A stretch of DNA of 64,000 bases from Adineta steineri (taxonomy: Eukaryota; Rotifera; Eurotatoria; Adinetida; Adinetidae), in NCBI GenBank assembly GCA_905250115.1, contig CAJNOI010000033.1:563871-627870 (forward strand), read 5' to 3'. The notes below the pieces were generated by a model. It saw only the letters and a program-made list of their open reading frames with translations, was not told the origin of the DNA and did no database searches. Made by a program: the position numbers and the translations under genes. This document shows, in pieces, positions 1 to 14,848 of this stretch (the first letter of the stretch is position 1; each line of letters opens with the position of its first letter).

Positions 1-247
1 ACAATGATAAATGACGAAGTGAAATTATATAATGCTGACACAACAATAGCTTCGTTTTGACTCATATCTGCAATCAACAGTCTTTTTCCTTATCTTTTCT
101 TTTACCTCTTTGCCTACCAAATTATATTTTACTGGATTGAATTGAAGTAAATCATTGAATAAGCTCATTTTACACCGTAAGAGCAACTCTGTTATGTGTG
201 ATTAAAAGTTTTAACTGCTAAAGTTTATTAATTACGAAAAAACAACT

Positions 248-320
248 TTGAGGGTGTGGATGTTGTTGTCTATCTTCTCGTATCTTTCGTTAGGCATAAC
301 TGCACACCCACACCCTCAAG
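248..320. repeat. GT-rich hairpin, telomere-like motif
   Basis: Twelve bases at 248-259 (TTGAGGGTGTGG) are exactly complementary to 308-319 (CCACACCCTCAA), with a loop of about 48 bases. The same GT-rich left arm and CACCCACACC right arm recur near 10067, 27094, 29211 and 31315. The hairpin sits at the edge of a duplicated block: the sequence after it (from about 322) has a copy near 2637, but the hairpin does not. Confidence 0.6.
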
Positions 321-477
321 ATGGCAAAGTTTATTTAGGTTTCTTTTTGTCACTTAACGCTTTTTTTTAGCTGAATAGTTAAAATGTATTGAAAAGTGAT
401 CGATAAAGAAAATCTTTTTTGTAAATATTTCAAAAAAAACAATTGTAGACATGTGTTCTTGTAGCTTAGTCTGTGAG

Positions 478-1883
478 TTAGTTATAGATAAGAATAGTTT
501 GAGCAATTGTCACCATCACGAATATGACCATGAGATGGATTGAGCTAATCGTATATAAATGTGTAGCACCACTCGTACTCGTAGATACTTGTGTAGTACT
601 ACTCGGCTCGGTATTTGCCACTTGTATAATAACATCAGCAATTTTACACATATTTTTACCACGTGCAATCCGAAAATAACCTTTTTCACCCCAACCGGTA
701 CCTATATTTTCAAGAAAAAATAATAAAATATATTCTTCATCGATACTTACCCCAATGAAGTTTGCATAACCAATAAGGTTTTCCTCCTTCACTACCATAT
801 CCAATAATTTGTACCTATGAAGATTAATTCTATATTTAATAAATATAAAATCTAATAATATTTCTTAGTCCTTACGACATCATCTATAGAATGGTTAGAA
901 CATGATGGTTCATCATAAATACCTCGAAAACGAGAAAACAAAATACTCATTTTATAATAGAAAAAATTTCAATACCTCCAGTATATGTATTAAAACCTTT
1001 TCCAGCAACACTCATTTCTGCCCATAAAGTAGAATCTTGAATCCATTCTAACATTTCATTTTCATCAGGTTTTGTCATTCGTTTAATTGTATCAAACTAT
1101 AATTTACAAAAAATAAGTCGAAATTTTCTTGAAAAATATCAAATCCCAATATAAACATACACTAGCAAATGGTTTACATATATCTAATTGACATCGACCA
1201 AGTGGTTTTGGATAATCTTCTTTTCGACAAATACCACTCATATTCTTTATACAATCAAAAGCATCGATGGGTTGTCGACAACAATCGTATACTTGTGGTA
1301 TACTACCTGCAATAAGTTCACCAGTTTTAATAGCATGGAGACTTTCAACAAGTTCTATACAAAAAAATATGATTATGTTAGTATTTTTCTTTATTGATAT
1401 ATACCAGTACTAACAACAGCAGTCACAATTTCTCCAACTTCACCATGATATACTTCCGTGATTACACCTTTATCACGCCAATCAAGGAATTCAGGTAAAT
1501 TTTTTACTTCTCTAGAAATTTTAAATGATGATGATGTATAAGATTTGAGTGTATTTCCTCGTGAAGATACAAGTTCCTGTGTAAAAGAATGAATTCTGCA
1601 TTATTGACAGATATTAACAACTAAAATTTACTTGAATACGTCGATCAGATAAATGATTAATTGCTAATGTATAAGTTGCATGCGGATTATTTTGTTGAAA
1701 AGAATGAATTTCGTTAAGATTTTCAATAAATATTTGTTTTCGTTCAATTTCTTCATCAATTGTTTTATATTGTTTATTATATTTCTGCTTAAATTCATTC
1801 CATTCATTTGATAAATCAGCAACAATTATACCAAATAGTATGACGAAGAAAATAGACTTGAAAATAAAACGTGTATCTAACAT
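478..1883 (-). CDS. Catalytically inactive C1A cathepsin-like protein, probably GPI-anchored
   Basis: Seven exons (1632-1883, 1405-1576, 1161-1354, 976-1096, 876-922, 751-814, 478-701) join in frame to 357 residues. The order is a signal peptide, an I29-type propeptide (about 25-80), then a papain-like domain starting LPEFLDWRDKGVITEV. Family landmarks are kept: DWR, IIGYG, YW, WGTGWGEKGYFRIARG. The catalytic positions are not. The CGSCWAF segment is replaced by VGEIVTAV, the His position (DHAVLVVGYG in the family) reads IDDVVQIIGYG, and the Asn of KNSWG reads KLHWG. A Ser/Thr-rich stretch and a hydrophobic C-terminus ending IAQTILIYN follow, which fits GPI attachment. I infer a non-enzymatic surface or secreted protein, perhaps a binder or inhibitor. 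It is about the usual cathepsin L length plus this tail. It does not look like a pseudogene, because the frame is open and all splice sites are intact. Confidence 0.85.
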
Positions 1884-2793
1884 TTTTTATAACTTAATGT
1901 GAAAATGAATGTGTTAGAAATGTGATAGATAAGAATATGTAATATCAAGAATATTATCACTGTTAACATCATCATGACAAAAAATAGTTGTCAGTATCGC
2001 AAATGTAAAGAAATATATCAACAAAGAATTCATCATCGTACTAGCAGAATATTTATTCACTTCAATTAAGGATAAGACACAAAATGATATATAAAATTCA
2101 ATTAAAATTTTTTTAAGACGATCGATGTGAAAGTTAATGAACTGATGACGTCTAATGTAGGACAAGAGCCGAATTACTATGGTCAGAATACCAAGAGAAT
2201 AGAATGTTTTTGTCATGAAATTAAAAGAAAAGTGGTATATAATGTTTTCATCCGTTCATTATAAATGTTGACATTCTTTTCAACCATGTTTATAACGTAG
2301 AAAAATCTTGTTTGATTGTAAGAATGGGAGTTGTTGACACATTTGCAAGAAATGAATAACATATCTTCACTTTTTTTATATTATTGCATGTCTTTTATTG
2401 TAGTTTATCTTGTTGACGACGAAATAAACATGATGTTAGTGTCACAGTGGCACTGACACAGGGCGACTAGATCTTCTGAATACTCAGAAAAAATTCTGAA
2501 ATTGCAACCTGTTTCTGATTTTTTCTGATTTATAAATCCAGAAATTCAAAAAATATGGAGCCGTTTAGAGGCTTCTTGAACTGGGTGTAAGTGCGTCGCC
2601 TTCTGGCGAAAAACTGAGTTAGATACACTTGTACCATGACGGCGAATGTTTATTTAGTTTTCTTTCTCACATAACACTTTTCTTCAGCTAGATAGTTGAA
2701 ATGTACTGAAAAGTTATCGATGAAGAAAATCATTTTTTGTAGATGTTTAAGAAAGAAAGGGTGGACGTTTGTTCTTATAGTTTAATCTGTGAA
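1884..2793. other. Intergenic, no supported gene
   Basis: AT-rich. An open frame of 100 codons on the minus strand (1914-2216) has a hydrophobic stretch but no recognisable domain and no clear splice partners, so I do not call it. From about 2637 the sequence resembles the 3' untranslated region of the cathepsin-like gene (322-477). Confidence 0.5.
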
Positions 2794-3062
2794 TTAGTTA
2801 TAGATAAGAATAGTTTGAGCAATCGTCACCATCAGGAATATGACCATGAGATGGATTGAGCTAATCGTATATAATTGTGTAGCACTACTCGTACCCGTAG
2901 ATGGTTGTGTAGCACTACTCGTAGATAATTGTATAGTGCTACTCGTATAATGTGTAGTAGTCGTCGTCTCGGTACTTGCCACTTGTATGACTACAGTGGC
3001 AATGGCACACATATTCTTACCACGTGCAATACGAATGTAACTATGATCACCCCAGTTCGCAC
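2794..3062 (-). pseudogene. Orphan last exon of a second cathepsin-like copy
   Basis: This matches the last exon of the gene at 478-1883: the intron acceptor, the RIARGKNMC stretch, VVIQVA, a Thr/Ser-rich run and the same hydrophobic tail ending TIAQTILIYN. The Thr/Ser run is longer here, with repeats of the SATQ/STG type. The core reads ANWGDHSYIRIARG instead of TGWGEKGYFRIARG. No upstream papain exons are found between 3063 and the neighbouring PPR gene, so only the tail was copied or kept. It could still be used as an alternative 3' exon, but nothing here shows that. Confidence 0.7.
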
Positions 3063-3360
3063 CTGGGATTGCGAAACATAGTCAGGATAAAAATCATCCT
3101 CGAAGTCAAGACTGTGTATATATCTTTTTTTGGGTGTATATGATGATTGAAATGATTATGATTTTATCTTGATAATGTCGATTTATTCGACGAAACGTAG
3201 ACTTAGAATTAAAATAAATTAATTATGAAATTTAAGCTATCAATCTCTCTATTATATTTATTAAAGATTTTTCGCCCATGAATGAAAAAAAGAGTGTCAA
3301 GATATTTTGAAATTTTAAAGTGCATTTCTCATGAATCTTTATCAATTAACTATATTTTTT

Positions 3361-6333
3361 TTAGAAATAATCATTACATGAACATTGTCCATTCGTTGAG
3401 AAGTGATGTATACGATTTGCATCACGCACAATTATTTCACATTGACGAATAGCAGCTATTAGTTTAATAGCACGATCTATGAAAAAATAAAATGAAGAAT
3501 AAGAAAATAATGAAATTATTATAACACATACGACAATCACCACAAACACGAAGATTGTTTGTCACTTGAATTTGTGTTGCATTTGGATTTTGAACAAAGT
3601 TCCAAGCGATTGCAAGTCTTTCACTATGTCCACAAAGAACTGATTCGATAGTTTCATCATCATTTAATGGACGTGTAATCCAACTTGAATCATATTGATG
3701 CCCATGTTGAATAAGTTGTTTGGAAATATTTTTTATTTCAGCATAAATTTCAGTTGATCGAGGATGTGATTGATCATGTGCTCGAAACTCCTGTAAAAAT
3801 CATTTTATATATATATATTAAATACAACATTAATATTATAGTCGTAAACTTACGAACGTATGTCCATTGAGTACAGTCCATGAGAGACCGATTTTTTTCT
3901 TAGCACCTGATCGATTTAATTCGTTTCTCATATTTGATGCTGCATCAATATCACCTGATGATGTATAAACGTTAGCAAGAAGAACAGCAGCTGATGTAAG
4001 TGAATTTTTTATATCAGGAAAACTTTTCTTCATATGATCATAAATATTTTGTGATAATTCACTATTGTTCGCATTTCTTGCACCTGATAATAACGCCACT
4101 AAAATAAAAATACGAAAACTATGTTAAAATGTACTTATATATATATTTAATATAATAAAACTGTCGAAAATATTTCAAAAAATACTAACTGTACATAGTT
4201 AACACCGGTAAATTGAAACGTTCATATTCATCAATCAATTCTTCTGCTTCTTCAAAATACGATCCACGACTAAGACAATCAATCTAAATTAATAAATCTA
4301 TTTAGCTTTGTCTAAAGAATCTTTTCAAATACCATTGTGCTATAAATTCTCTCTGTTTTTGTTGGAATATTTTTGAAGATTGAACGAGCTTCTTCAATAA
4401 GTCCAGAATGTGAACATGCATTTAAGACACAAATATATGTCACTTCATTGATGAATTCTTCAGGCATTTTACGATAAAGTTCGAGTGCTTGAACACCCAT
4501 TCCATTTAAACCATAACTATTAACTAATAATTAATCAATTATCAAAACATATATTTTTTCCAAAAACAAAAGATAAAACAAACTCATTGTTGTATATGCA
4601 ACTTGATCTGGTTTAGGATTTTTTTCGAAAACTTCTTTTGCTTTATCTGTACATCCACATTTTCCCTAAATCGAGTTTTGTTTGCCAATAGAAAAGTTGA
4701 AAAGAAAATTTCTTTCGACCTACCCACATATCGATTAATGCATTTTCGATTTCATTATTAAGTAGAACATCTGGAATATCTTTAACAATTGATTCACATA
4801 TCGAATAATCACCTAGTTTTGATAAAGATTTTATAATAATAAGATAAATAATCGAGTTTCTTTCTAAACCATCAATTTTCATTTGATTAAATAAATTCAA
4901 TGCTTTCAATGACTTGTCTTCTTTATTATATGCATTCATAATTGCTCCATACATTGGTAAATCCTTATTCGTTGATTTATTAAATAATACTTCAGCATGT
5001 TTGACATCTTCACATTTTATTAATGCATCCAACAGAGAAGATAAAATATAGGGGTTTGAATGAAACGATTTTGGCATTTCTTGTGAAACTTTTTTTACTA
5101 AACTTAATGCTTCATTCGTTCCTAATTGAGCACAAATATTAAATAAAATACTTAAAACAAATTCATCAGGTTTTTTAATTTTATTGAATAGATCAATTGC
5201 TTTATTCGGTTGATTATTTTCCATATAACCCTTCATCATTGCTCCATACATTGGTAAATCTTTATTTGTGCATTTATTAAATAATAATTCAGCATGTTTG
5301 ACATCTTTACATTTCATAAATGCATCCAGTAAAGAAGATAAAATATAAAGATCTGAATAAAATGATTTTGGCATTTCTTTTGAAACTTTTTTTACTAAAT
5401 CTAATGCTTCATTCGTTCCTAATTGAGCACAAGCATTAAATAAAAGATTAATAAGAATTTTATTTGGATTTTCAATTTTATTGAAAAGATCAATTGCTTT
5501 ATTCGCTTGATTATTTTCTATATAACCCTTCATCATTGCTCCATACATCGGTAATACTTTGCTTGTACATTGATCAAATAATAACTCAGCATGTTTAACA
5601 TCTTTACATTTCATGAATGCATCCAATAAAGAAGATAAAATATAGGGATTTGAATGAAAAGATTTTGGCATTTCTTTTGAAACCTTTTTTACTAAACTTA
5701 ATGCGTCAGTTGTTTTAATTTGAGCACAAGCATTAAATAAAAGATTTATAAGAATTTCATGTGGATTTTCAATTTTATTGAAAAAATCAATTGCTTTATC
5801 TGTCATATTATTCTTTAAGTAACCTATAAAAGAAGGATGATGATTAAATATAATTCGAGATGAAAAATCATTACCTTTCATCATTGCTCCATACATTGGC
5901 AAGACTTTATTTGTTGATTTATCAAATAATAATTGAGCACTTTGGACATCTCCACACTGCACTGTATTAGACAGAAAAATAGAAAATTAGAATAAAATTC
6001 TTTTCAAAATTTACTATAAAGATGAATTAATGATGTTGATATATAAACGTCTTCTTTTATATGTGTTGAAATTAAATGATGAATATTTTTTCCACGTTGA
6101 AGATCTCCTAGATGCGTACATGCTTTTAAAGCTTGTGTAATGGTAAAACTAGAAAATGTTTGAATTTTAGATTTTCTATGTTTATCAAATAATTCAAGTG
6201 TCTTGTTAAATTGTTTATTGTCATTAAGGAATTTCATTTGTTTACTCAAATCGAAATCAGATTGAACAGTCACTGAACGTTTTGTAAAAACTATCAGAGA
6301 TGATAAACGATGTTTCAACAATTGAGTTGCCAT
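3361..6333 (-). CDS. PPR-DYW RNA-editing factor, plant type, in an animal genome
   Basis: Nine exons (6015-6333, 5875-5961, 4724-5823, 4584-4665, 4333-4523, 4190-4283, 3854-4098, 3532-3790, 3361-3476) join in frame to 830 residues. After a basic, possibly mitochondrial N-terminus come PLS-type pentatricopeptide repeats, then E/E+ motifs (LLSGARN ... VYTSSGDIDAA ... LSWTVLNG), then a full DYW deaminase domain. The deaminase signatures are intact: the HxE site in CGHSERLAIAWNF and the zinc motifs CGDCH and CSCNDY. The protein ends NDYF where plants have DYW. In plants such proteins bind organelle transcripts and convert C to U. DYW-type PPR proteins are known from bdelloid rotifers and some protists and are thought to be horizontally acquired. 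The short introns look native. Intron 2 (5824-5874) is 51 bp and has no in-frame stop, so its retention would insert 17 residues. Confidence 0.93.
4930..5820 (-). repeat. Tandem 99-residue PLS repeat units inside the PPR gene
   Basis: Three near-identical units of 297 bp (99 codons) lie in exon 3, and a fourth, more diverged unit extends into exon 2. The marker TTGGCATTTC occurs at 5071, 5368 and 5665, exactly 297 bp apart. Each unit carries KEMPKSF, YILSSLLDA, KHAELLF, MYGAMMKGY and a KAIDLFNKI block. The length fits one P-L-S triplet. Confidence 0.85.
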
Positions 6334-7422
6334 GAAATGAGTTATTTTTTCTTAGCTACTTTTATACAAAGTAAATACTAAGAAAAAGATTATTAGAATC
6401 AATTAGAAATGAACGAAATTAACTTAAATCCATAATAGTCCATAGTTTAATTACATTAGTTCGTAAAGTAAAGATATTTCTTGAAAGATGTCGTTTGTGA
6501 ACACATTACTATTTGAAATTTTGTTCTTGGGAGTTAACATCCACTGACAAGTGTATCGGCATCCATCCTCACCCACACCGTCATATTCGAAACAATCGAT
6601 AAGCACATTTTGTGTTCAGTAGAAAAATAAATTTAAAAACCGATAAAAGTTTATAAGAAAGCAGTAACAACAATATTGACATGACTAATACTATATGCAT
6701 TCAATGAATGTTGACTTTAAACCACTTGTATATTACTCATTAAACTACCAATGATAAAGCTTACATTAATTAATAAAATAGTATGAGTAAGTAATTGAAT
6801 TGATTAGATAATCATAAATAGTTAATTCAATGTTTGTCATTTCATGTTTTAGCTAATATAATATTAAAAGCAACAGTTCGTTTTTCATTCAAATATGCTC
6901 ATGATTAATTCTGTAGTATCGTATTTCCCTGTTGAAAATGATTATTTATAATAATTCAAATAATTATCTTGATTTGAAGAGACTACGCATGTACAAAGAT
7001 CGAAAATCTTTATTCACTTCTGTATCAATCGATTTCGATATTGATCAATTAAAAGTGTTTCATCTATTCCATCGTATCAAGAATAATATGTAAAGTAGCA
7101 GTTAATGTTTTTTTGTCAATATGAGTTCGGTACTTGTGTTTGTATGTTTACTATATGAACTCAGATAATATTCAGGATTGCATTTAAAGAATACTCGTAG
7201 TATACCTATAACATCATCAATGCATCCTTCACTCCCATCGATATTTGTATTCATTCATTAAAAATCAGTCAACATGATTGTGTACAAAAATTAGAGAATA
7301 GCATTTTTCTATATAACATTTTTTTAATTCATTTATTCTATCGAAAAAAAAATATAGATCTATTTAAATTTTACAGAAAAATAAGAGAATATTTGTATTG
7401 AATATATATGTATGTATATATT
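6334..7422. other. Intergenic, no feature seen
   Basis: AT-rich DNA between the start of the PPR gene and the 3' end of mcm6. There is no convincing ORF. A half-motif CACCCACACC at about 6570 resembles one arm of the GT-rich hairpins. Confidence 0.5.
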
Positions 7423-10632
<3,210 letters not shown>

Positions 10633-11097
10633 TTTTGTTTTTTATTTAAAAAAATAATCTAAAATAATAATCATTTTTGTTAATATGAAGAACTATACCT
10701 GATAAATAACAATTCTATCTTTGATTAGTTTTATTATAAGTTTCAAACAAAAAATTCTTCGAATATGTATGACCAGTTATATTACTTTCTTCAATATTAG
10801 GTAGAATAGTAAACACAAATAATTCAATCTATAATATTGTTCATGAATGATGTTCGATTATAATGTTATTGTTTTGAACAGAATAGAAGAAGAAATAATG
10901 ATATTATGGCTTTGTTCTTTTCCCGGTGTGTTCTTTGTTTAATATATAATTCGATTCGAATTGGTTAATCGAAAATCAAAGATGTCGTTAAATTTCGAAC
11001 ATAGAAAATTTCGTAATCCTTCTGTCGCGATAGAAACGAAATATTAAAAATAATGGCTTAGGGACAATTTTTTTATTAAGTTAATCATAACATTAAA
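10633..11097. promoter_or_regulatory. Divergent intergenic region between mcm6 and an unknown gene
   Basis: This 465-bp AT-rich spacer separates two start codons facing away from each other, so both promoters should lie here. I see no clear TATA box or other named site. Confidence 0.4.
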
Positions 11098-13568
11098 ATG
11101 ACAACAAATGAAAACAACTTAGACATTCAGGCAATATTAGTCTAATACATATATTTTTATTTAAAATGCTTATTTGTATTTTTAAAATAGGAAGAATTGC
11201 CAACGGATAAAAGAATTCTATTAGAAAAATTATCTAAAGTATTTGATCGTAAAACAGCCATTGATTTTGTCAGTCCAAAACCATTTGAAACAAAACGACA
11301 TTTAACAATTGAAGATTTATTAAATGGTAAGAAAGAAGAAGAAGAAAATTGAATGCTTTTTACTATTCAATTGTGATATAGAAAAAACTACTAATAGTAT
11401 GTTAATTTTATGTAATATTATGATGTATATAAATAGATTTGGCAACTATGAAATTTTTTAGTTGCAATTAGTAATACAGTATTGAATCAAATAATTGACT
11501 TATAGCTGTGAGAGATATATTGATGTTCGAAACTTTCGAAAAACTTTATCTATAGAAGGAAAATTGTGTATTATCACGCACTGTCGAGGTTCATAAAGTG
11601 AGATTAATGAAATCAATAATGTTACGGAAATGACATGCACCATACAAAATTTTTTCATGACCTCTATTTCATTCAGAACTATCTATTAGAGTTCATTGAT
11701 GTAGAATGTTCGTATTATTTAAACTAAAAGTCAAAATGATGCTAATCATTTTTTCAACGAAGTATATATTTTTTCATATAAGCTTACTGTAAAGTACTTG
11801 TTATTATCGTGTTTAATTACTTCTTAAATTGTTTTTCCTTGTGCGTCATTATATAAAATAGAATTTATTTGAAAAATATAGTAATAAAAATAAGAATCCT
11901 TTCGATTAACATCAGAAGTTTCTATTTTGTTTTTTTCTTCAAATAAATATAAAATAACTGATTTATTTAACTAAACCTTGCATTATTCATTAGAATTACA
12001 GACGGATATCCGGTTTTTTGCTTCAATAATAACATTGCTTTCAAAACTTAGTTAATCCAAAAAATGAAAATGTCCTAGAAAAGGTTTTGTTTTTCACGCT
12101 AGTGCATTTTTATTAATGAGTATATTTGCAAGAATAAAAGGCTATATAAAATCGAAATGCATTACATACTTTTTCCTTTAGGTTAATGTACACTAGAAAA
12201 CAAAAAGATATTCTAGTAATTAAAGGAAACAAATTGAATTCATATAAATAGAATTTTCTTTAAAAAAAGAAAAAGAGTGAACTTAATTTCCTGTTTAATA
12301 ACTCCGTAGTTTTAATCATATTTTTTCTTTTTTAAAAAATTAATATGTTTATATTTAATCGTAGAATTTTATATTATTTTAATCTTGTGTGGTTTGATAT
12401 TAACCTTATATTGTAGTTGATAATGAACAACAAGAAAAACATTTTCAGCGACTACGTTCGATGGAACACTATCAGACTACTACGCAGTCGCTATCGCAAA
12501 CCGAACTTGAAGTATGCTGATTATTACTTCGCTTATTCTTAATACCTAACAAACACGTTATGATATTGCCGATATTTTTTTCTTTGTTATAAAAATATAT
12601 ATTTCAATCTAGGCTACATATGAAGCATTTATTCGGGGTGAAATTGCTCATAAACCCTATTCTTATAAAGAACTTGAACAATTTGTACGAAATAATGCGG
12701 ATATAAATGCTGTTGATTATTATATCAATTCAACACATCATAATGCAACATCAGGTCCTTTGCAGGTAATGTGCGATATATATATATATTTTTAATATAT
12801 TCTTATTTATTATTAACAAAAAGAAAATATGAATTTGCCTTAAGAAATATTGTTGAAGCAAATAATAATCGCTATTTTAGGCACATTTATTATTCCATTC
12901 GTCAAAACTTAATGAACAAAAAGCTAATTTAATTAAATCAGCAAGTTCAAATAGAAGTTTAAAATCATTCAATGATAGTCTTAGTGTACGAGGATATTTT
13001 CCCGAAAAATTACTTGTAAATATTTCGTTATTTAAAAATGAAAATTTTCAAATATTGATTTGTTTTGTTTTTTTTTGAAAGACACATTCAAGATCTTCAT
13101 CAAAAGAAAAAGAACTTGATAATAATCAACAAAATTATTCTAAACAACGTTCAATGCATATTGATCATGGAGAAAAAAAATATCATGTTACATTTTTAAA
13201 AGATCCAAATACTTCTGTGAAATCATTAAAACATAAAACAAAGAATCATAATGTACATAATAAAAATATTGAATCATTATTTAAAAGAGAAGCTATATTA
13301 GAATCTAATCTTTCAACTAAATCCAATACTTCAAATATACATCGACAAAGTAGATTATATGAAATGGAAATTTATTTATACAAAATATATATTTTTTTTT
13401 ATTTAAGAATTTCCACCACTTTCTCTATCGGCTTTGAAAGAGTATCGACCAACTATGACGCCAAGATCTTCAACGATACCAACAACACCTCATATTCAAA
13501 AACAAAAACCGAAGCGAAAAACTGATTTTATATGGGAACAAACAATTGTTTCACAAAAACATAAATGA
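11098..13568 (+). CDS. Unrecognised conserved-looking protein
   Basis: Seven exons (11098-11139, 11191-11326, 12417-12511, 12613-12765, 12881-13015, 13082-13349, 13408-13568) join in frame to 329 residues. The first donor is uncertain: a GC donor after 11130 would also keep frame and shorten the protein by three residues. I do not recognise a domain. The middle contains LEKLSKVFDRKTAIDF, LTIEDLLN, a Gln-rich helical stretch, YKELEQFVRNNADINAVDYY and LLFHSSKLNEQKA. The last third is basic and Ser/Lys-rich and ends in FIWEQTIVSQKHK. There is no signal peptide or membrane segment, so it is probably intracellular. Intron 2 is 1,090 bp, far longer than its neighbours, and holds no ORF or repeat that I could identify. 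Confidence 0.75.
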
Positions 13569-14817
13569 TAGTTTTGTTTTTCCTTTTTACATGTGTGTGT
13601 TGTATGAAACACAGCTGGCGTTTTCTTTATATGCGTGTTACAACGGAAATGAAAAGAAAAACTAATAACAGATTACAACATCTCTTGTGTCTATTCTATC
13701 TCCCATCGGCATCGAATATTAATAGTTTGCTATCAGCCTAAACCTTTAAATGAAGGAAAGAATGTGGTTGGAATAGTCGATGTTGGTTTTTTTTCTTCTT
13801 TTTTTTCTCCTCTAGTCAAACGCCTAAGAATCGAAGAAAAAGAACGCGCGGCAAATTGAGCTGTGGACCTTGTTTGCTTCTCACATTTTATTCAAAATGA
13901 CAAGGCAACGCCAGTCGACTTCTGTTCTGTCTTTCTTTCTTCTTCTTTTTTTCTCCTCCTCTGTGTTTTTTGTGTATATTCGAGTCAAGCTTCGTACTAT
14001 TGACAGAGTATGTCGACGCGTTTTCCCGCAGACACACTCAAAGCTCGAGCAAAAGAGAAAAAAAAGAGAGACGGTGCGGAAAAATATGAGAGGGAGAAGC
14101 AGTGTCTTCTTCTTCTTCTTCTTCTTCTTCGTCGCCGTCGTCGTCGTTTCTCCGTCATTTCTAATTTCTCATGTCAATTTTCATTGTGTGTAACAAAAGG
14201 GAAAAAGAAGAGAGAGAGAGGGAGAGAAAGAGACAGGGAGAAAGAGAGAACGACGGCGTCGATAGATGGATGGATGGTAAGATGCACAGACAGAGAAGAC
14301 CTCCGTCTCTTCCTCCATAGCATACACATAGTCAGGAAAAAAAACGAGAGAAGAGAAAGAGAAGAGCAAAATGCTTGCCAAAATCATAAACAACAACAAC
14401 ATCAACAGATAGAAGCTGATGAAGAAAAATTACTACAGAATGATGGTAAAACTGCCATATTCTCTTCTTTTTTTTTCTCTTCTATCTTTTCTTTCTTTCT
14501 GTTCCTACTGCGTCTTTAGTCTAACATCATCGGACTACGCTGCCATCTCGCGCATCATCAATGCCATGTGGGAGTATGTGTATTTTTGTATGTGTTGACT
14601 TAGGAATAAAAAATTTGCGGAAAAGAATTGAAGTAAGTTTATCATCGATGACAACTATTTAAAAACATTTATCAAGAATCTCAACCTATACAATCGGCAT
14701 AAACAATATTTTTATGTTGTCATTGTCATTGTTTTTTAGATTGCGTGTTAAATTTAATATCTCGAGAAATTTGAGATGGTCATGTTCGAGATGAAGTCTA
14801 CTACCTCGTCTAACTGA

Positions 14818-14848
<31 letters not shown>

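Noticed and set aside
1188-1397. Plus-strand ORF
   Set aside because: It is antisense to exon 3 of the cathepsin-like gene, whose exon chain is in frame on the minus strand.
1914-2216. Minus-strand ORF of 100 codons with hydrophobic segments
   Set aside because: No homology that I can see, no splice partners and AT-rich composition; it may be chance.
13870-14519. Overlapping ORFs of 107 and 169 codons in the region before the RGS exon
   Set aside because: They are translations of (CTT)n, GA and CGTCGT simple repeats, with Phe/Ser or Arg/Glu runs, no domain and no splice context.
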